A stretch of 64,000 bases of DNA from positions 3,100,001 to 3,164,000 of the forward strand of contig CP064983.1 in assembly GCA_016699635.1 (NCBI GenBank). The letters run 5' to 3'. The position numbers and the translations under genes were made by a program. Positions 45,746 to 55,060 of the stretch are shown here, one piece after another. The stretch comes from Bacteroidota bacterium (GTDB lineage: Bacteria; Bacteroidota; Bacteroidia; AKYH767-A; OLB10). Position 1 is the first letter of the stretch; each line of letters begins with the position of its first letter. Under the pieces are notes generated by a model that did no database searches, had not been told where the DNA came from, and was given only the letters and a program-made list of their open reading frames with translations.

Positions 45746-47560
45746 TTAATTGTTTTCTGCTTCGTTCTTCTTCTTCATTTCGTCTTTAAGTGCAGAAAGA
45801 ACGCTCAAATCACCCAAGGTTGTTTTTTCCTGAGAATCTTTGATTTTCTTTACTGACTTAAATGCATCACTTTCATCTTTAGCTTTCTCATTGTCGCGCG
45901 CCATCTTTTCAGATGCTTTTGCTTCTTCGAACAAGCGGCTGTGAGAAACAACAATCTTCTTGTTCTCTTTGCTGAATTCGATTACTTTAAAATCAAGTGT
46001 TTCTTCAGCTTTAGCAGGAGTACCGTTTTCTTTCATCAGATGACGATATGGAGCAAAACCTTCAACGCCAAATGATGGGAATATGATAGTAGCACCTTTA
46101 TCGGTTACTTTTCCAACAACACCTGAATGAACAGTGTCAACACGGAAAATTGTTTCGTAAGTATCCCAAGGATTTTCTTCTAACTGCTTATGTCCAAGAC
46201 TTAATCTGCGGTGCTCTGAATCAACTTCAAGAACTACAACTTCAATGTTTTCGCCAACCTTGGTAAACTCAGCAGGATGCTTAATTTTCTTAGCCCATGA
46301 AAGGTCAGAGATATGAATTAAACCATCAATACCTTCTTCTAACTCAACAAAAACACCAAAGTTTGTCAGGCTGCGAACTTTTACAGTATGCTTTGAGCCA
46401 ACAGGATATTTCTCCATAATGTTAACCCATGGATCAGGCATAAGTTGCTTTAAGCCAAGAGACATTTTACGCTCTTCGCGGTCAAGAGTAAGGATTACAG
46501 TTTCTATTTCATCACCAACTTTAAGAAAGTCTTGCGGGCTGCGTAAATGCTGTGACCATGACATTTCCGAAACGTGAATTAATCCTTCAACACCTGGAAT
46601 TACTTCAATGAAAGCACCATAGTCAGTCAACACAACAACTTTTCCTTTGATTTTGTCGCCAACCTGAATGTTTTGGTCAAGTGCTTCCCATGGCTGAGGT
46701 GTAAGCTGTTTCAAGCCAAGAGCAATACGTTTTTTATCCTCATCAAAATCAAGGATTACAACATTAATTTTATCATCTAACTTCAACACTTCATCAGGAT
46801 GGTTGATTCGTCCCCATGAAATATCGGTAATGTGCAATAAACCGTCAACGCCACCAAGGTCCATAAATACACCATAAGACGTGATGTTTTTAACTGTACC
46901 TTCAAGAACCTGTCCTTTTTCAAGTTTAGACATGATTTCTGACTTTTGGCTTTCAAGTTCCTCTTCGATAAGTACTTTGTGAGAAACAACTACGTTCTTA
47001 AACTCATGGTTGATTTTAACCACTTTAAATTCCATAGTTTTTCCAACAAACACATCATAGTCGCGGATTGGTTTCACATCAATTTGCGAACCCGGTAAAA
47101 ATGCTTCAATACCAAATACGTCAACGATAAGTCCGCCTTTAGTACGGCATTTAACATAACCCTGAATAATTTCATCTTTTTCAAGGGCTTCATTAACACG
47201 CTCCCATGATTTAAGAGCACGTGCTTTTTTATGTGATAATATCAGTTGCCCGTTTTTATCTTCACGGGTTTCTACATACACTTCAATTTCATCGCCCACT
47301 TTTAAGTCAGGCATGTGACGGAATTCGCTCAGTGGAACCATTCCATCTGATTTGAATCCGATGTTTACCACCACTTCTTTATCAGAAATGCTGATGATAG
47401 AACCCATTTTTACCTCATGTTCTGTAAGTGTGTTAAGGGTTTGATCGTACATGGCCTTATCCATACGTTGGCGGTCATCTGATTTGTAAATGTCGGCTGT
47501 TTTGCCAACGTTGTCCCAATCGAAATCTGTCGGTGGAACGTTGTGTTTTACTTCACTCAT
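45746..47560 (-). CDS. rpsA: 30S ribosomal protein S1
   Basis: 604 residues with six S1 RNA-binding repeats, at approximately 50-115, 135-205, 220-290, 305-377, 392-462 and 478-545. Each shows the 'G.V..I..YGVFV.L..GVDGLLHISD.SW' pattern; repeats 1, 2 and 6 are more divergent, as usual. S1 recruits mRNA to the 30S subunit, especially leaders without strong Shine-Dalgarno sites, which dominate here. The C-terminus is a charged Lys/Glu region ('DEMKKKNEAENN'). Intact. Confidence 0.96.
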   Translation of the reverse strand: MSEVKHNVPPTDFDWDNVGKTADIYKSDDRQRMDKAMYDQTLNTLTEHEVKMGSIISISDKEVVVNIGFKSDGMVPLSEFRHMPDLKVGDEIEVYVETREDKNGQLILSHKKARALKSWERVNEALEKDEIIQGYVKCRTKGGLIVDVFGIEAFLPGSQIDVKPIRDYDVFVGKTMEFKVVKINHEFKNVVVSHKVLIEEELESQKSEIMSKLEKGQVLEGTVKNITSYGVFMDLGGVDGLLHITDISWGRINHPDEVLKLDDKINVVILDFDEDKKRIALGLKQLTPQPWEALDQNIQVGDKIKGKVVVLTDYGAFIEVIPGVEGLIHVSEMSWSQHLRSPQDFLKVGDEIETVILTLDREERKMSLGLKQLMPDPWVNIMEKYPVGSKHTVKVRSLTNFGVFVELEEGIDGLIHISDLSWAKKIKHPAEFTKVGENIEVVVLEVDSEHRRLSLGHKQLEENPWDTYETIFRVDTVHSGVVGKVTDKGATIIFPSFGVEGFAPYRHLMKENGTPAKAEETLDFKVIEFSKENKKIVVSHSRLFEEAKASEKMARDNEKAKDESDAFKSVKKIKDSQEKTTLGDLSVLSALKDEMKKKNEAENN

Positions 47561-47638
47561 TAATTGTTTTGTTTTTTAATAATTGAAATTGTTAGACTTT
47601 ATTTATTGTTTATGAATATACCTTTTAAAACGGGCGTG

Positions 47639-47646
47639 CAAAGATA
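47639..47646 (-). promoter_or_regulatory. TAnnTTTG -7 element for rpsA
   Basis: TATCTTTG on the minus strand at plus 47639-47646. It implies a 65-70 nt AT-rich leader before the rpsA ATG. Confidence 0.5.
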
Positions 47647-47744
47647 GGTATTTGCTTTGATAAATAAAACTAATATGCCTGATAATTATTCAGTTCCGGT
47701 TGTTGAAGGTTCTGCAGCCTGAAATTCCCAAAAAACCAATAAAA

Positions 47745-47772
47745 AAGGGCTAAACCAATCGGTTTAACCCTT
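47745..47772 (-). terminator. Terminator of the SRPBCC/GyrI gene
   Basis: AAGGGCTAAACC (47745-47756) pairs with GGTTTAACCCTT (47761-47772) with one mismatch and a 4-nt loop. It is followed on the minus strand by T residues. Confidence 0.75.
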
Positions 47773-47796
47773 AATCTTTATGCTTTTAGAGCAGGC

Positions 47797-48807
47797 TCAA
47801 TTAATCTGATAGTAAATATCTGTCTGCCACTTGGCGGTATCTTTCTCAACAGAAGGGTCTGTAATGTAAAATTCAAGAGGTGCATCAGAGATTTTTATGC
47901 TGTTATCCTTAGCGTAGTTTACGAGTGCTTCATGAGCTTTGTTGGAATTATCATAATTGCCAAAATACTGAGTCATAAGGTATTTTCCTGTTTTAACTTC
48001 GCCAGCAACAATATTTCCGGCTGATTTTCCTGCTGCAGCCAATGGCATACAAACATCATATTCAAAAACATTATTTTCCCACTTGTAATAAATTGCAAAA
48101 GGATGAACAGTCTTACTCATTTCTAATTTCTGCTTTTTCATTTCTGTATCTATCAAACCATAACTTGAGCCAATAAAATAGCTGATTGAATCTAAGCCTG
48201 AAGTACATCTGGTAGCTAAATATGGAATAGACGAAGGCATTTCAACTTGTTGAATATTAAACTCAAATCCGGGTTGTGCAGGCATGTTTTCTGCTAACTC
48301 TTTAATTGCTTTCAAGCCATTGTCTGTCATGTCAATCATCATACCTTTAAACATAAGCATCATATACTTATGTAGAGGATTCCAGCCAACTTCACTTTCA
48401 AAATAAGTAGTAAGTTTAACGCTGTCACCGGTAGGTTGAATATTAAAACCATTTACAGCATTTCCTTCACCTTCGAAAAGGAGCTCTGATTCTACAGACT
48501 GATCTTGCACACTTTTTTTAATCTGCATGGACCCGTTTCCAACATTTTTATTAGCTGATGTCCACTGATATTGAGCCCCAACACCGGCTTCGATATTGTT
48601 ATACGTGACTTTCATTGTCGTATCCATTTTAAGCCAGGTATTCCATTTGCTCCAGTTTTTGAGATTGTTAATCTGATTAAACACAACAGAAGCAGGAGCT
48701 TTTATATAAATATCGCGTTCAATCTTATAGTTGTTGGAGATGAATAGGGAGCCAACACATAACAATCCGATGATGATGACAAATCCAATGAGTATCTTCT
48801 TTAGCAT
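47797..48807 (-). CDS. SRPBCC domain fused to GyrI-like effector-binding domain
   Basis: 336 residues: an N-terminal membrane anchor (about 4-25). Next comes a polyketide-cyclase/SRPBCC half ('IYIKAPASVVFNQINNLKNWSKWNTWLKMDTTM', about 35-175). Last is a GyrI/AraC-effector-binding half ('GNIVAGEVKTGKYLMTQYFGNYDNSNKAHEALVNYAKDN', about 190-336). Both domains bind small hydrophobic or cationic ligands. The fusion is common in Bacteroidota and has no known reaction. A long AT-rich region upstream may contain its promoter, not identified. Confidence 0.8.
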   Translation of the reverse strand: MLKKILIGFVIIIGLLCVGSLFISNNYKIERDIYIKAPASVVFNQINNLKNWSKWNTWLKMDTTMKVTYNNIEAGVGAQYQWTSANKNVGNGSMQIKKSVQDQSVESELLFEGEGNAVNGFNIQPTGDSVKLTTYFESEVGWNPLHKYMMLMFKGMMIDMTDNGLKAIKELAENMPAQPGFEFNIQQVEMPSSIPYLATRCTSGLDSISYFIGSSYGLIDTEMKKQKLEMSKTVHPFAIYYKWENNVFEYDVCMPLAAAGKSAGNIVAGEVKTGKYLMTQYFGNYDNSNKAHEALVNYAKDNSIKISDAPLEFYITDPSVEKDTAKWQTDIYYQIN

Positions 48808-49516
48808 AACAATTTGATTTAGTGGTTTTACGAGGGTAAAAGTAGTGTAAATTATCTTACAAAATATTCATATACAAACTAAAAAAAACGAAAAACCCTA
48901 TAAATAATAGGGGTTACCATAATATTCCACAAATGCAATATATTATGTTAAATAAATAATATGTAAATTTTTAACCTCTGTGAAGAAAGCATGGTCTTTA
49001 CGGAAATCAGCAATTGTTAATTATCTTATTTAAAGTAATGATTCTATCAATTAACCATAATAATTTCATTATCAACGTATTAATCAACTTATACGATTAA
49101 TAATTAAACATTGAAAACATTACTTTAATTAGATGTCTGATATTTTATTGCATCGGTGTTATAAATAATACTTTTTTACTTGCAATCTAATGCGCTCGTA
49201 AAAATCATCTAAAAACAAATTTTCCTGATAGGGGACTTTTAAGTTTATTAATCTGGAACTTTTTTACTCACTTCAGAAATATAGAATTATTCAGTTTTTC
49301 AAATTTAAATTTTTGCAACAGGTTTACTAAAATGAATAAGACATTGCTCTGAAATTTTTAAATGTACAAAACCGGTTAAGAATGGCTTATGTATCATACA
49401 AATTTGAACTATATTCTTAGCCATAACATTGTGCGGATTCCTAATGATTCTTACCCTGGCCGACCGGCAATTCAATCTTATAATTAATATTATGTTAAAT
49501 AGTAATTATTTGAATA
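48808..49516. other. Long AT-rich noncoding region (709 bp)
   Basis: No open frame of note on either strand and no tRNA-like sequence. A weak dyad AACCCTAT/ATAGGGGTT lies at about 48894-48915. Otherwise A/T-rich with many short TAAT/ATTA words. It separates two co-oriented genes, so it is unusually long for this compact segment. Confidence 0.5.
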
Positions 49517-51010
49517 TTACCTGCTACCAGCAATTCTGTTTAACCCGGCCTTAGCCTTTTGGTCTAAACTGTTCTGGTACTCATGGTCTCGTAAACTAAG
49601 GCACTTCTTATAGTATTTTTCAGCTAAAACATAATCCTTCTCTTTCTCATACATCTGTGCTAGAAAATTACAACTGGCAGCTGCATAATAAAATTTCAAA
49701 TCCTGCCCGTGATCAATAGTTTTCAGATAAAATTCTTTGGCCCGATCAGTCATTTCCAACTTGTCCAACACCCTTGCCAGCCTATATTTATACTCCAACT
49801 GATCTTTAGCTGTTTTAGCTTCGTTTGAACCTTTAGCCAACAATTTTAACGCTTCCTGATAATAGCCTCCATCAAATAATAGCCTGATTTTTAAGATATA
49901 AGTATTTGGCTCTTGATGCGTAATTAATTCATTTTGCGCCTGTTTATCCTCATCAGTAAAATCATTACCTACGTTTTTTACTTCAGTAATCATTGCATCA
50001 TATCCGGCCTTGTCATTTTGTAATAGCTTTATCCATGCCATTTTTTGATATGCAGCCTTTATAAAGCTATTTCCTTTATGCAATTTAACATAATTAATAA
50101 AATTTGAGAATGATGAAAAGTCTAATTTATCAAGCTTAGACATTCCTAAAAGAAATTGAAAGTAATGTATCGGATAAACCTCATCATCTGCATGATAATT
50201 TTCTATCAGTGGAATTATCTGCGCACTACGCCCTGTAGAATAATAAATGTTAGTAGAAAAAAACAAGTCCAAAGGCTCGTTTCCCAATTTCAATCCTGAC
50301 AAAAACTTGATTACCCACTCAGGATCAGGTTTCAGTTGATTACGTGTAAAAATATAAGTAAAGGCAATTTCCTTATTCATAAAATGAAAAGCATCACTGT
50401 CTTCTCTTGTCTTCATAAACGATTGCTCCAACTCTTTTATTCCATTGGAAACGCTACCATCCATACCGGCAATTTTCACTAACCATTGATAGTTTTCAGG
50501 CACTGCACCAATAAATGCATGCAGCACACCAAGACTCTTTAGATTCAACTCAAATTCAGGAAACTTTTTTTGATTCTCTGTAAGCAAACTATATGCTTTC
50601 TTTACTTGCAAAGCTGCAGTCAGATATTCCTTGAATTTCAGTTTCGACAATGCTGTCATCAGATAACATTCTGCAAGACAAAAATTTCGTAATGGCGAAA
50701 GCATTGGCATTGCCTTAATCTGTCCTGTTATAATTTCATGGTTATGTTTTAGCTCATTAAAAGTAGCCTGCTCCTCCCCTATAAATGTTTTTATGAATAA
50801 ATGATAATGATAAAGATATCCCGGAATAAGATTGTCGGGATGTTCTTTCTTCTCTGCATCAAGACTATCTAAAGCCTGATTAAAACGCAATTCAAAAATA
50901 AGCTGATAGGCATTCTTACATCTTTCATTATAGTCAAGATAGGGTGCTGACCATACACTTAATGGCATACTAAAAAACAAAAAATATAAAATTATATACC
51001 GAAGCCTCAT
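49517..51010 (-). CDS. Secreted TPR-repeat protein
   Basis: 497 residues: signal peptide (MRLRYIILYFLFFSMPLSVWSA) followed by an all-helical solenoid. TPR-like units are clearest at 'YNERCKNAYQLIFELRFNQALDSLDAEKKEHPDN' near the N-terminus and at 'YRLARVLDKLEMTDRAKEFYLKTIDHGQDLKFYYAAASCNFLAQMYEKEKDYVLAEKYYKKCLSL' near the C-terminus. A protein-interaction scaffold in the periplasm or at the outer membrane is likely. No enzymatic motif. Confidence 0.75.
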   Translation of the reverse strand: MRLRYIILYFLFFSMPLSVWSAPYLDYNERCKNAYQLIFELRFNQALDSLDAEKKEHPDNLIPGYLYHYHLFIKTFIGEEQATFNELKHNHEIITGQIKAMPMLSPLRNFCLAECYLMTALSKLKFKEYLTAALQVKKAYSLLTENQKKFPEFELNLKSLGVLHAFIGAVPENYQWLVKIAGMDGSVSNGIKELEQSFMKTREDSDAFHFMNKEIAFTYIFTRNQLKPDPEWVIKFLSGLKLGNEPLDLFFSTNIYYSTGRSAQIIPLIENYHADDEVYPIHYFQFLLGMSKLDKLDFSSFSNFINYVKLHKGNSFIKAAYQKMAWIKLLQNDKAGYDAMITEVKNVGNDFTDEDKQAQNELITHQEPNTYILKIRLLFDGGYYQEALKLLAKGSNEAKTAKDQLEYKYRLARVLDKLEMTDRAKEFYLKTIDHGQDLKFYYAAASCNFLAQMYEKEKDYVLAEKYYKKCLSLRDHEYQNSLDQKAKAGLNRIAGSR

Positions 51011-51143
51011 CAGTCTTAAAAAACTATCGTGTTGTGCAATAATACAAAGACCAAACGATAAAATGAATCAAAAATATATTGATACTATAATGAGGCTATG
51101 TTGAATACAGTATTGAATGAACAAAAAAACTCTCTATAATTTT

Positions 51144-51151
51144 TAGTTTTG
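51144..51151 (+). promoter_or_regulatory. TAnnTTTG -7 element only 4 bp from the nhaA ATG
   Basis: TAGTTTTG at 51144-51151; the nhaA ATG begins at 51156. If used, it would give a transcript that starts at the initiation codon. Confidence 0.45.
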
Positions 51152-51155
51152 TAAA

Positions 51156-52307
51156 ATGATTAGAGGTAAAATCATAAATCCAATACGTCAGCTTGCAGAG
51201 CAAGGCAAATTAGCCGGCCTTTTGATTATTGTTCTCACGCTGGTGTCATTGCTTCTAAGTAATTTATCGGCAACATCAGAATATGCAGGCCTATGGCATA
51301 GCCATATACATTTATTGGGTTACGATGTAAGTGTGCTGCACATAATTAATGACGGATTAATGGTGGTATTTTTTCTGATGGTTGGCATGGAAATAAAACG
51401 AGAGCTGTATGTGGGCGAACTTGCCAATAGGCGCAATGCAATGTTGCCGGTCATAGCAGCTTTTGGTGGAATGCTTGCTCCCGGAATTATCTATGCAGCA
51501 TTTAACATCAGTGATACTCATCTGCTTCATGGTTGGGCAATTCCCACTGCAACAGACATTGCATTTTCTCTTGGTGTACTATCTATGCTGGGTAACAGAG
51601 TGCCGTTTGCACTTAAAGTTTTTTTAACTGCATTAGCAATTATTGATGACCTTGGCGCTATTATCATCATTGCATTATTCTACACCGAACCCGAGAATTT
51701 TCATCTGTCTTTTTTAGTCAGTAGTTTACTCATTGTTGGCGCATTAATGTTTCTTTCAAACAAAGGTTTCTTTAATTTATTTCTTTGGATTATTGCAGGT
51801 ATTGTAGTCTGGTATTTTATGCTGCTTTCAGGAGTTCATACAACAATTGCAGGTGTACTGATAGCATTTACAATTCCATTAAACAAACTCACATCATTCG
51901 AAAACAAACTTCACCTGCCTGTTAACTATTTTATTCTCCCTGTTTTTGCATTAGCTAATACTGCTATTGTTTTATCTATAGATAATGTTTCCGGATTGTT
52001 TTCTACTGTGGGATTAGGGGTAAGTTTGGGTTTGCTAATTGGAAAGCCATTAGGCATTACATTAGCTTCATGGATTGCAGTAAAAAACAAATGGTGTTCA
52101 CTGCCAGGAAAAATTAATTTAAAGTTGATTTTTGGAGCAGGTTTAACAGCAGGCATAGGTTTTACGATGTCTATTTTTATTGCTTCGCTTGCTTTTAAAG
52201 AACCCTTACTACTCGACACTGCAAAAATTGCAATTATTGCCGGTTCTGTTTTATCGGGTTTGGCAGGTGTTTTATTTTTAAAATCAAATTTGAAAGCAAA
52301 AGCATGA
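51156..52307 (+). CDS. nhaA: Na+/H+ antiporter NhaA
   Basis: 383 residues, 11-12 membrane helices. It exports Na+ (or Li+) in exchange for about two protons, giving pH and salt homeostasis. Conserved features: 'MVVFFLMVGMEIKREL', 'IPTATDIAFSLGVLSMLG', the paired Asp motif 'ALAIIDDLGAIIIIALFYT' (ion-binding), 'SGVHTTIAGVLIAFTIP', 'LPVFALANTAI' and 'GAGLTAGIGFTMSIFI'. Starts directly at the first possible Met. Convergent with the next gene, 7 bp apart. Confidence 0.95.
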   Translation: MIRGKIINPIRQLAEQGKLAGLLIIVLTLVSLLLSNLSATSEYAGLWHSHIHLLGYDVSVLHIINDGLMVVFFLMVGMEIKRELYVGELANRRNAMLPVIAAFGGMLAPGIIYAAFNISDTHLLHGWAIPTATDIAFSLGVLSMLGNRVPFALKVFLTALAIIDDLGAIIIIALFYTEPENFHLSFLVSSLLIVGALMFLSNKGFFNLFLWIIAGIVVWYFMLLSGVHTTIAGVLIAFTIPLNKLTSFENKLHLPVNYFILPVFALANTAIVLSIDNVSGLFSTVGLGVSLGLLIGKPLGITLASWIAVKNKWCSLPGKINLKLIFGAGLTAGIGFTMSIFIASLAFKEPLLLDTAKIAIIAGSVLSGLAGVLFLKSNLKAKA

Positions 52308-52314
52308 TTTATTT

Positions 52315-53079
52315 TTAATCATCCTTCGGATAGCGCTTGCGCTGTTTGTTCAATGGGTCTTCGTGAAAAAAATATCTGATATCTACAGTAAGATAATTTC
52401 CTGAAATATCAGATTCAAACACTTTATAATTTCTGCCTGTTATTAAAGTTCTTGAGCGATAAATAAAACTATAAGGACGGTGAAAAGAAACTCCAAGATA
52501 AAAATAACCGGATTTTTCTGTTCTATATTCTGCACCTACATTGGCAATGATGGCAGGTTTTATCCAGCTTTTTCTTAATCCTTCACTTTCAAAATAATCG
52601 TCACCTATATAAATGTCTGAAGGATAAAAATCGAATGAATTGCCTAACGATGCATCAATATACATTTTTTGTCCAAGTCTGATATATACCAATGCAGAAA
52701 TAGGTATTTCATATCCAATAAATTTAAAATTTCGTTTATGGCTTAACGCTGAATCAGAAATCTGAATCTGATAATTTCTTCGTGCATAATTTATTCCCGT
52801 CTCAATAGAAAGTCGTTCTGTAAAACCACGTCTGATAACCATGCCTGCACAATAGCCTGAATTAGGTTGAATGGTTACTTCTGCCGTTCCTTGCGTTGCT
52901 GACTGTGCGCCAGTTCTGAAAAAGTCATTATTAAAGATCGGTTTAAACTGAAAACCGATTGTTGCAACACCTTTTTGTGAAAATACATTTATTGATAACA
53001 TACAAAACACTGCAATAAATACAGATTTATTAATACTTATTGCAAATTGGGTCTTGAAAAATAGGTTGAAAAATTTCAT
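52315..53079 (-). CDS. Outer membrane beta-barrel protein (PorT-like)
   Basis: 254 residues. A signal sequence (through 'MLSINVFSQ') is followed by alternating beta strands ('GVATIGFQFKPIFNN', 'LSIETGINYARRNYQIQI', 'YEIPISALVYIRLGQKMYIDASLGN', 'GYFYLGVSFHRPYSFIYRS', 'GNYLTVDIRYFF'), the pattern of an 8-stranded outer-membrane barrel of the PorT/OMP_b-brl family. Specific role unknown. It follows the vWA-like gene by 13 bp on the same strand. Confidence 0.75.
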   Translation of the reverse strand: MKFFNLFFKTQFAISINKSVFIAVFCMLSINVFSQKGVATIGFQFKPIFNNDFFRTGAQSATQGTAEVTIQPNSGYCAGMVIRRGFTERLSIETGINYARRNYQIQISDSALSHKRNFKFIGYEIPISALVYIRLGQKMYIDASLGNSFDFYPSDIYIGDDYFESEGLRKSWIKPAIIANVGAEYRTEKSGYFYLGVSFHRPYSFIYRSRTLITGRNYKVFESDISGNYLTVDIRYFFHEDPLNKQRKRYPKDD

Positions 53080-53092
53080 TCCTGAATGTAAG

Positions 53093-54420
53093 TTAATAAT
53101 TCAATTTTTCGCATTTGCATTTTTTCTTTTTATAAAAAGGTTCGCAAAAATGCGGATCATCTTTATCGGGTTTTGTCAGATATTCAAATAAGTCTCTTTT
53201 TGTATTATAACGATATTCCGAACCGTCAATCATAAACGTTGCATCAGTATTGGTTCTGTTATAAAAATCGCTAATGTCGTCTTCAATAGTGTGAATGCTC
53301 CCTTTTGTTTTATAGGCTAAGTTAATATACTGCGGATTGATGCCACTGTAGGTGCCACAGAGGACAACCTTTACAGGAACTTTTATGTCTTTTACCAAAC
53401 AATAATCGCGCATACAGGAATTGTTATCAGCAATTAAAATCAGGTTTTTAAAATCGGGATACTTCTGAATGCCTTTTAATATTGCCTCTACATCATTTTC
53501 TTCGGGGTCGCCACCATTACCTTTGGCTTTAACCTTACTAAGCAAGCCAATTATTTTGTTGATGTTTTCTGCTTTTTCAAAATAAACACCTCTGGTCTTT
53601 CCAATTTTTTTCGTTTTTCCATATTACCATCATTAAAGAAAACGAAATATTTTATGCCTGATTGTTTAAGATTCAATGAGTGCCAAAGTACAGCTTGTGC
53701 ACCATAAGGATACATGCTGCCTGTCCAGTCCATAATCACCAAGCAATTGTCCCATTCGGGATGGCGCGAAAAAATCTTAAACACCACACTATCGGTAATA
53801 CCGCCATTGTTTGCAATAAAACTGTTTATTTTTCTGGTGGCAATAGTATTCTGGTCTGAATGTTTAATGTTTTTTAAAGAATCGTCATACACTTGTTGTT
53901 TGATAATATTTTCATGTTGCTTAACAGACTCACTTTTGACTGGTGCCAAATGAATGGCTATGCCATGAAACATTTTTTTTGCTTCCTCATCAGTATTACA
54001 TTCAGTTTGAAGTAGAATTTTATATACGGTATGTTCATTGTTGAGGTCAGGTGAAAGTTTAAAAAGGTTTTTTAATCGCTGCGCCAATAAAGTGTGATAG
54101 TTGGTTAGCCAAAAATTAATATTCTTAGGATACTGTGTATAAATAAAAATGATGGTATCAGCATAAAATCCGGAAGGAATACCTTTCCAGTCAGCAGTGT
54201 TTTTAATTTGTGATTTTGCATAACCATTTTCCAGAATTGTGAAAGTTTTATATTCTTCCTTTTGAAAAGCACGAACTGAGTCACTGGTAAAAATATCTTC
54301 TATTTCAGAACTGTATTTGGCAGGATTATCGAGCCACTCTTGCTGAAATTTCACTTGTTGCGCATAGCTTTGTACAGCTATCAGCAATAGTGCAAAAGTA
54401 TTCAGAAGTTTTAACGACAT
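53093..54420 (-). CDS. Secreted vWA-like protein with MIDAS-type motif (frameshifted)
   Basis: About 442 residues if T7 at 53605-53611 is extended to eight, giving 'EKRKKIGKTRGVYFEKAENIN'. A signal peptide (to 'QSYAQ') and a 200-residue unassigned N-terminal region come first. Next is 'CLVIMDWTGSMYPYGAQAVLW', a D-x-[ST]-x-S-like metal-ion-dependent adhesion site. It is followed by 'IKYFVFFNDG', 'GNGGDPEENDVEAILKGIQKYPDFKNLILIADN' and 'KVPVKVVLCGT', matching a von Willebrand factor A fold. The C-terminal 'CEPFYKKKKCKC' is basic and Cys-rich. It probably binds a surface partner or envelope component. Confidence 0.75.
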
Positions 54421-54423
54421 GTT

Positions 54424-54929
54424 TTACGAAATATAAACAACATCTTTTTTTCCTTTCTTCAAATCGGCAACAATATGTTCGTGTTTGGTTGTAGAAAGTG
54501 TAAGTCCAACAAAATCTGTTGCTACAGGATAGCGCTTGTGGTCGCGGTCAACAAGTAATGCCGTACTTATTTTTTTAGCATCAGCTTCCAAAAATGGTCG
54601 CAAACTATGAATAAGTGTCTTGCCGGAATTTAGTACATCATCAACAATAATGACAACTTTGTTTTTCAGCAGTGCAGTATTGTCAATTCCTTTAATGGTT
54701 GGATGCAATGGGTTTTCTTTGTCAATCATCACTTCAAGCATATTTACTTTAAGAGGATAACTCTCCACAATAATATCTCTTAACTTGGCAGCCATAACAT
54801 AACCGCTTCTTACAATGCCTGCTATATAAATGTTTTTTCACTGATGTTATCCTCATAAATCTGACAAGCAATACGTCTAAGCTTTTGCTGTATTTGTTCA
54901 TGATTTAAAATTACCTGACGGTCTTCCAT
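54424..54929 (-). CDS. PyrR-like phosphoribosyltransferase (frameshifted)
   Basis: About 168 residues from ATG 54929 when T6 at 54833-54838 is read as T7. This joins 'MEDRQVILNHEQIQQKLRRI' and 'ISEKNIYIAGIVRSGYVMAAKLRDII'. The type I PRTase PRPP loop is 'KVVIIVDDVLNSGKTLI', followed by 'DRDHKRYPVATDFVGLTLSTT', the PyrR-type pattern. In Gram-positives PyrR also binds RNA; here no pyr operon is adjacent. Either a nucleobase salvage phosphoribosyltransferase or a PyrR-like paralogue. It lies 3 bp upstream of the vWA-like gene. Confidence 0.82.
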
Positions 54930-55060
54930 TTTTTCAATTAACTTAAAGCGGCATAAAAATAGCATATTTCTATTACTGCCTTGATATTTTAAGCTTTATT
55001 GTTCTATTTCTTCGTTAATTTATCCCTAATTTTACCGTAATATTTAAAAATCACTTCAGA

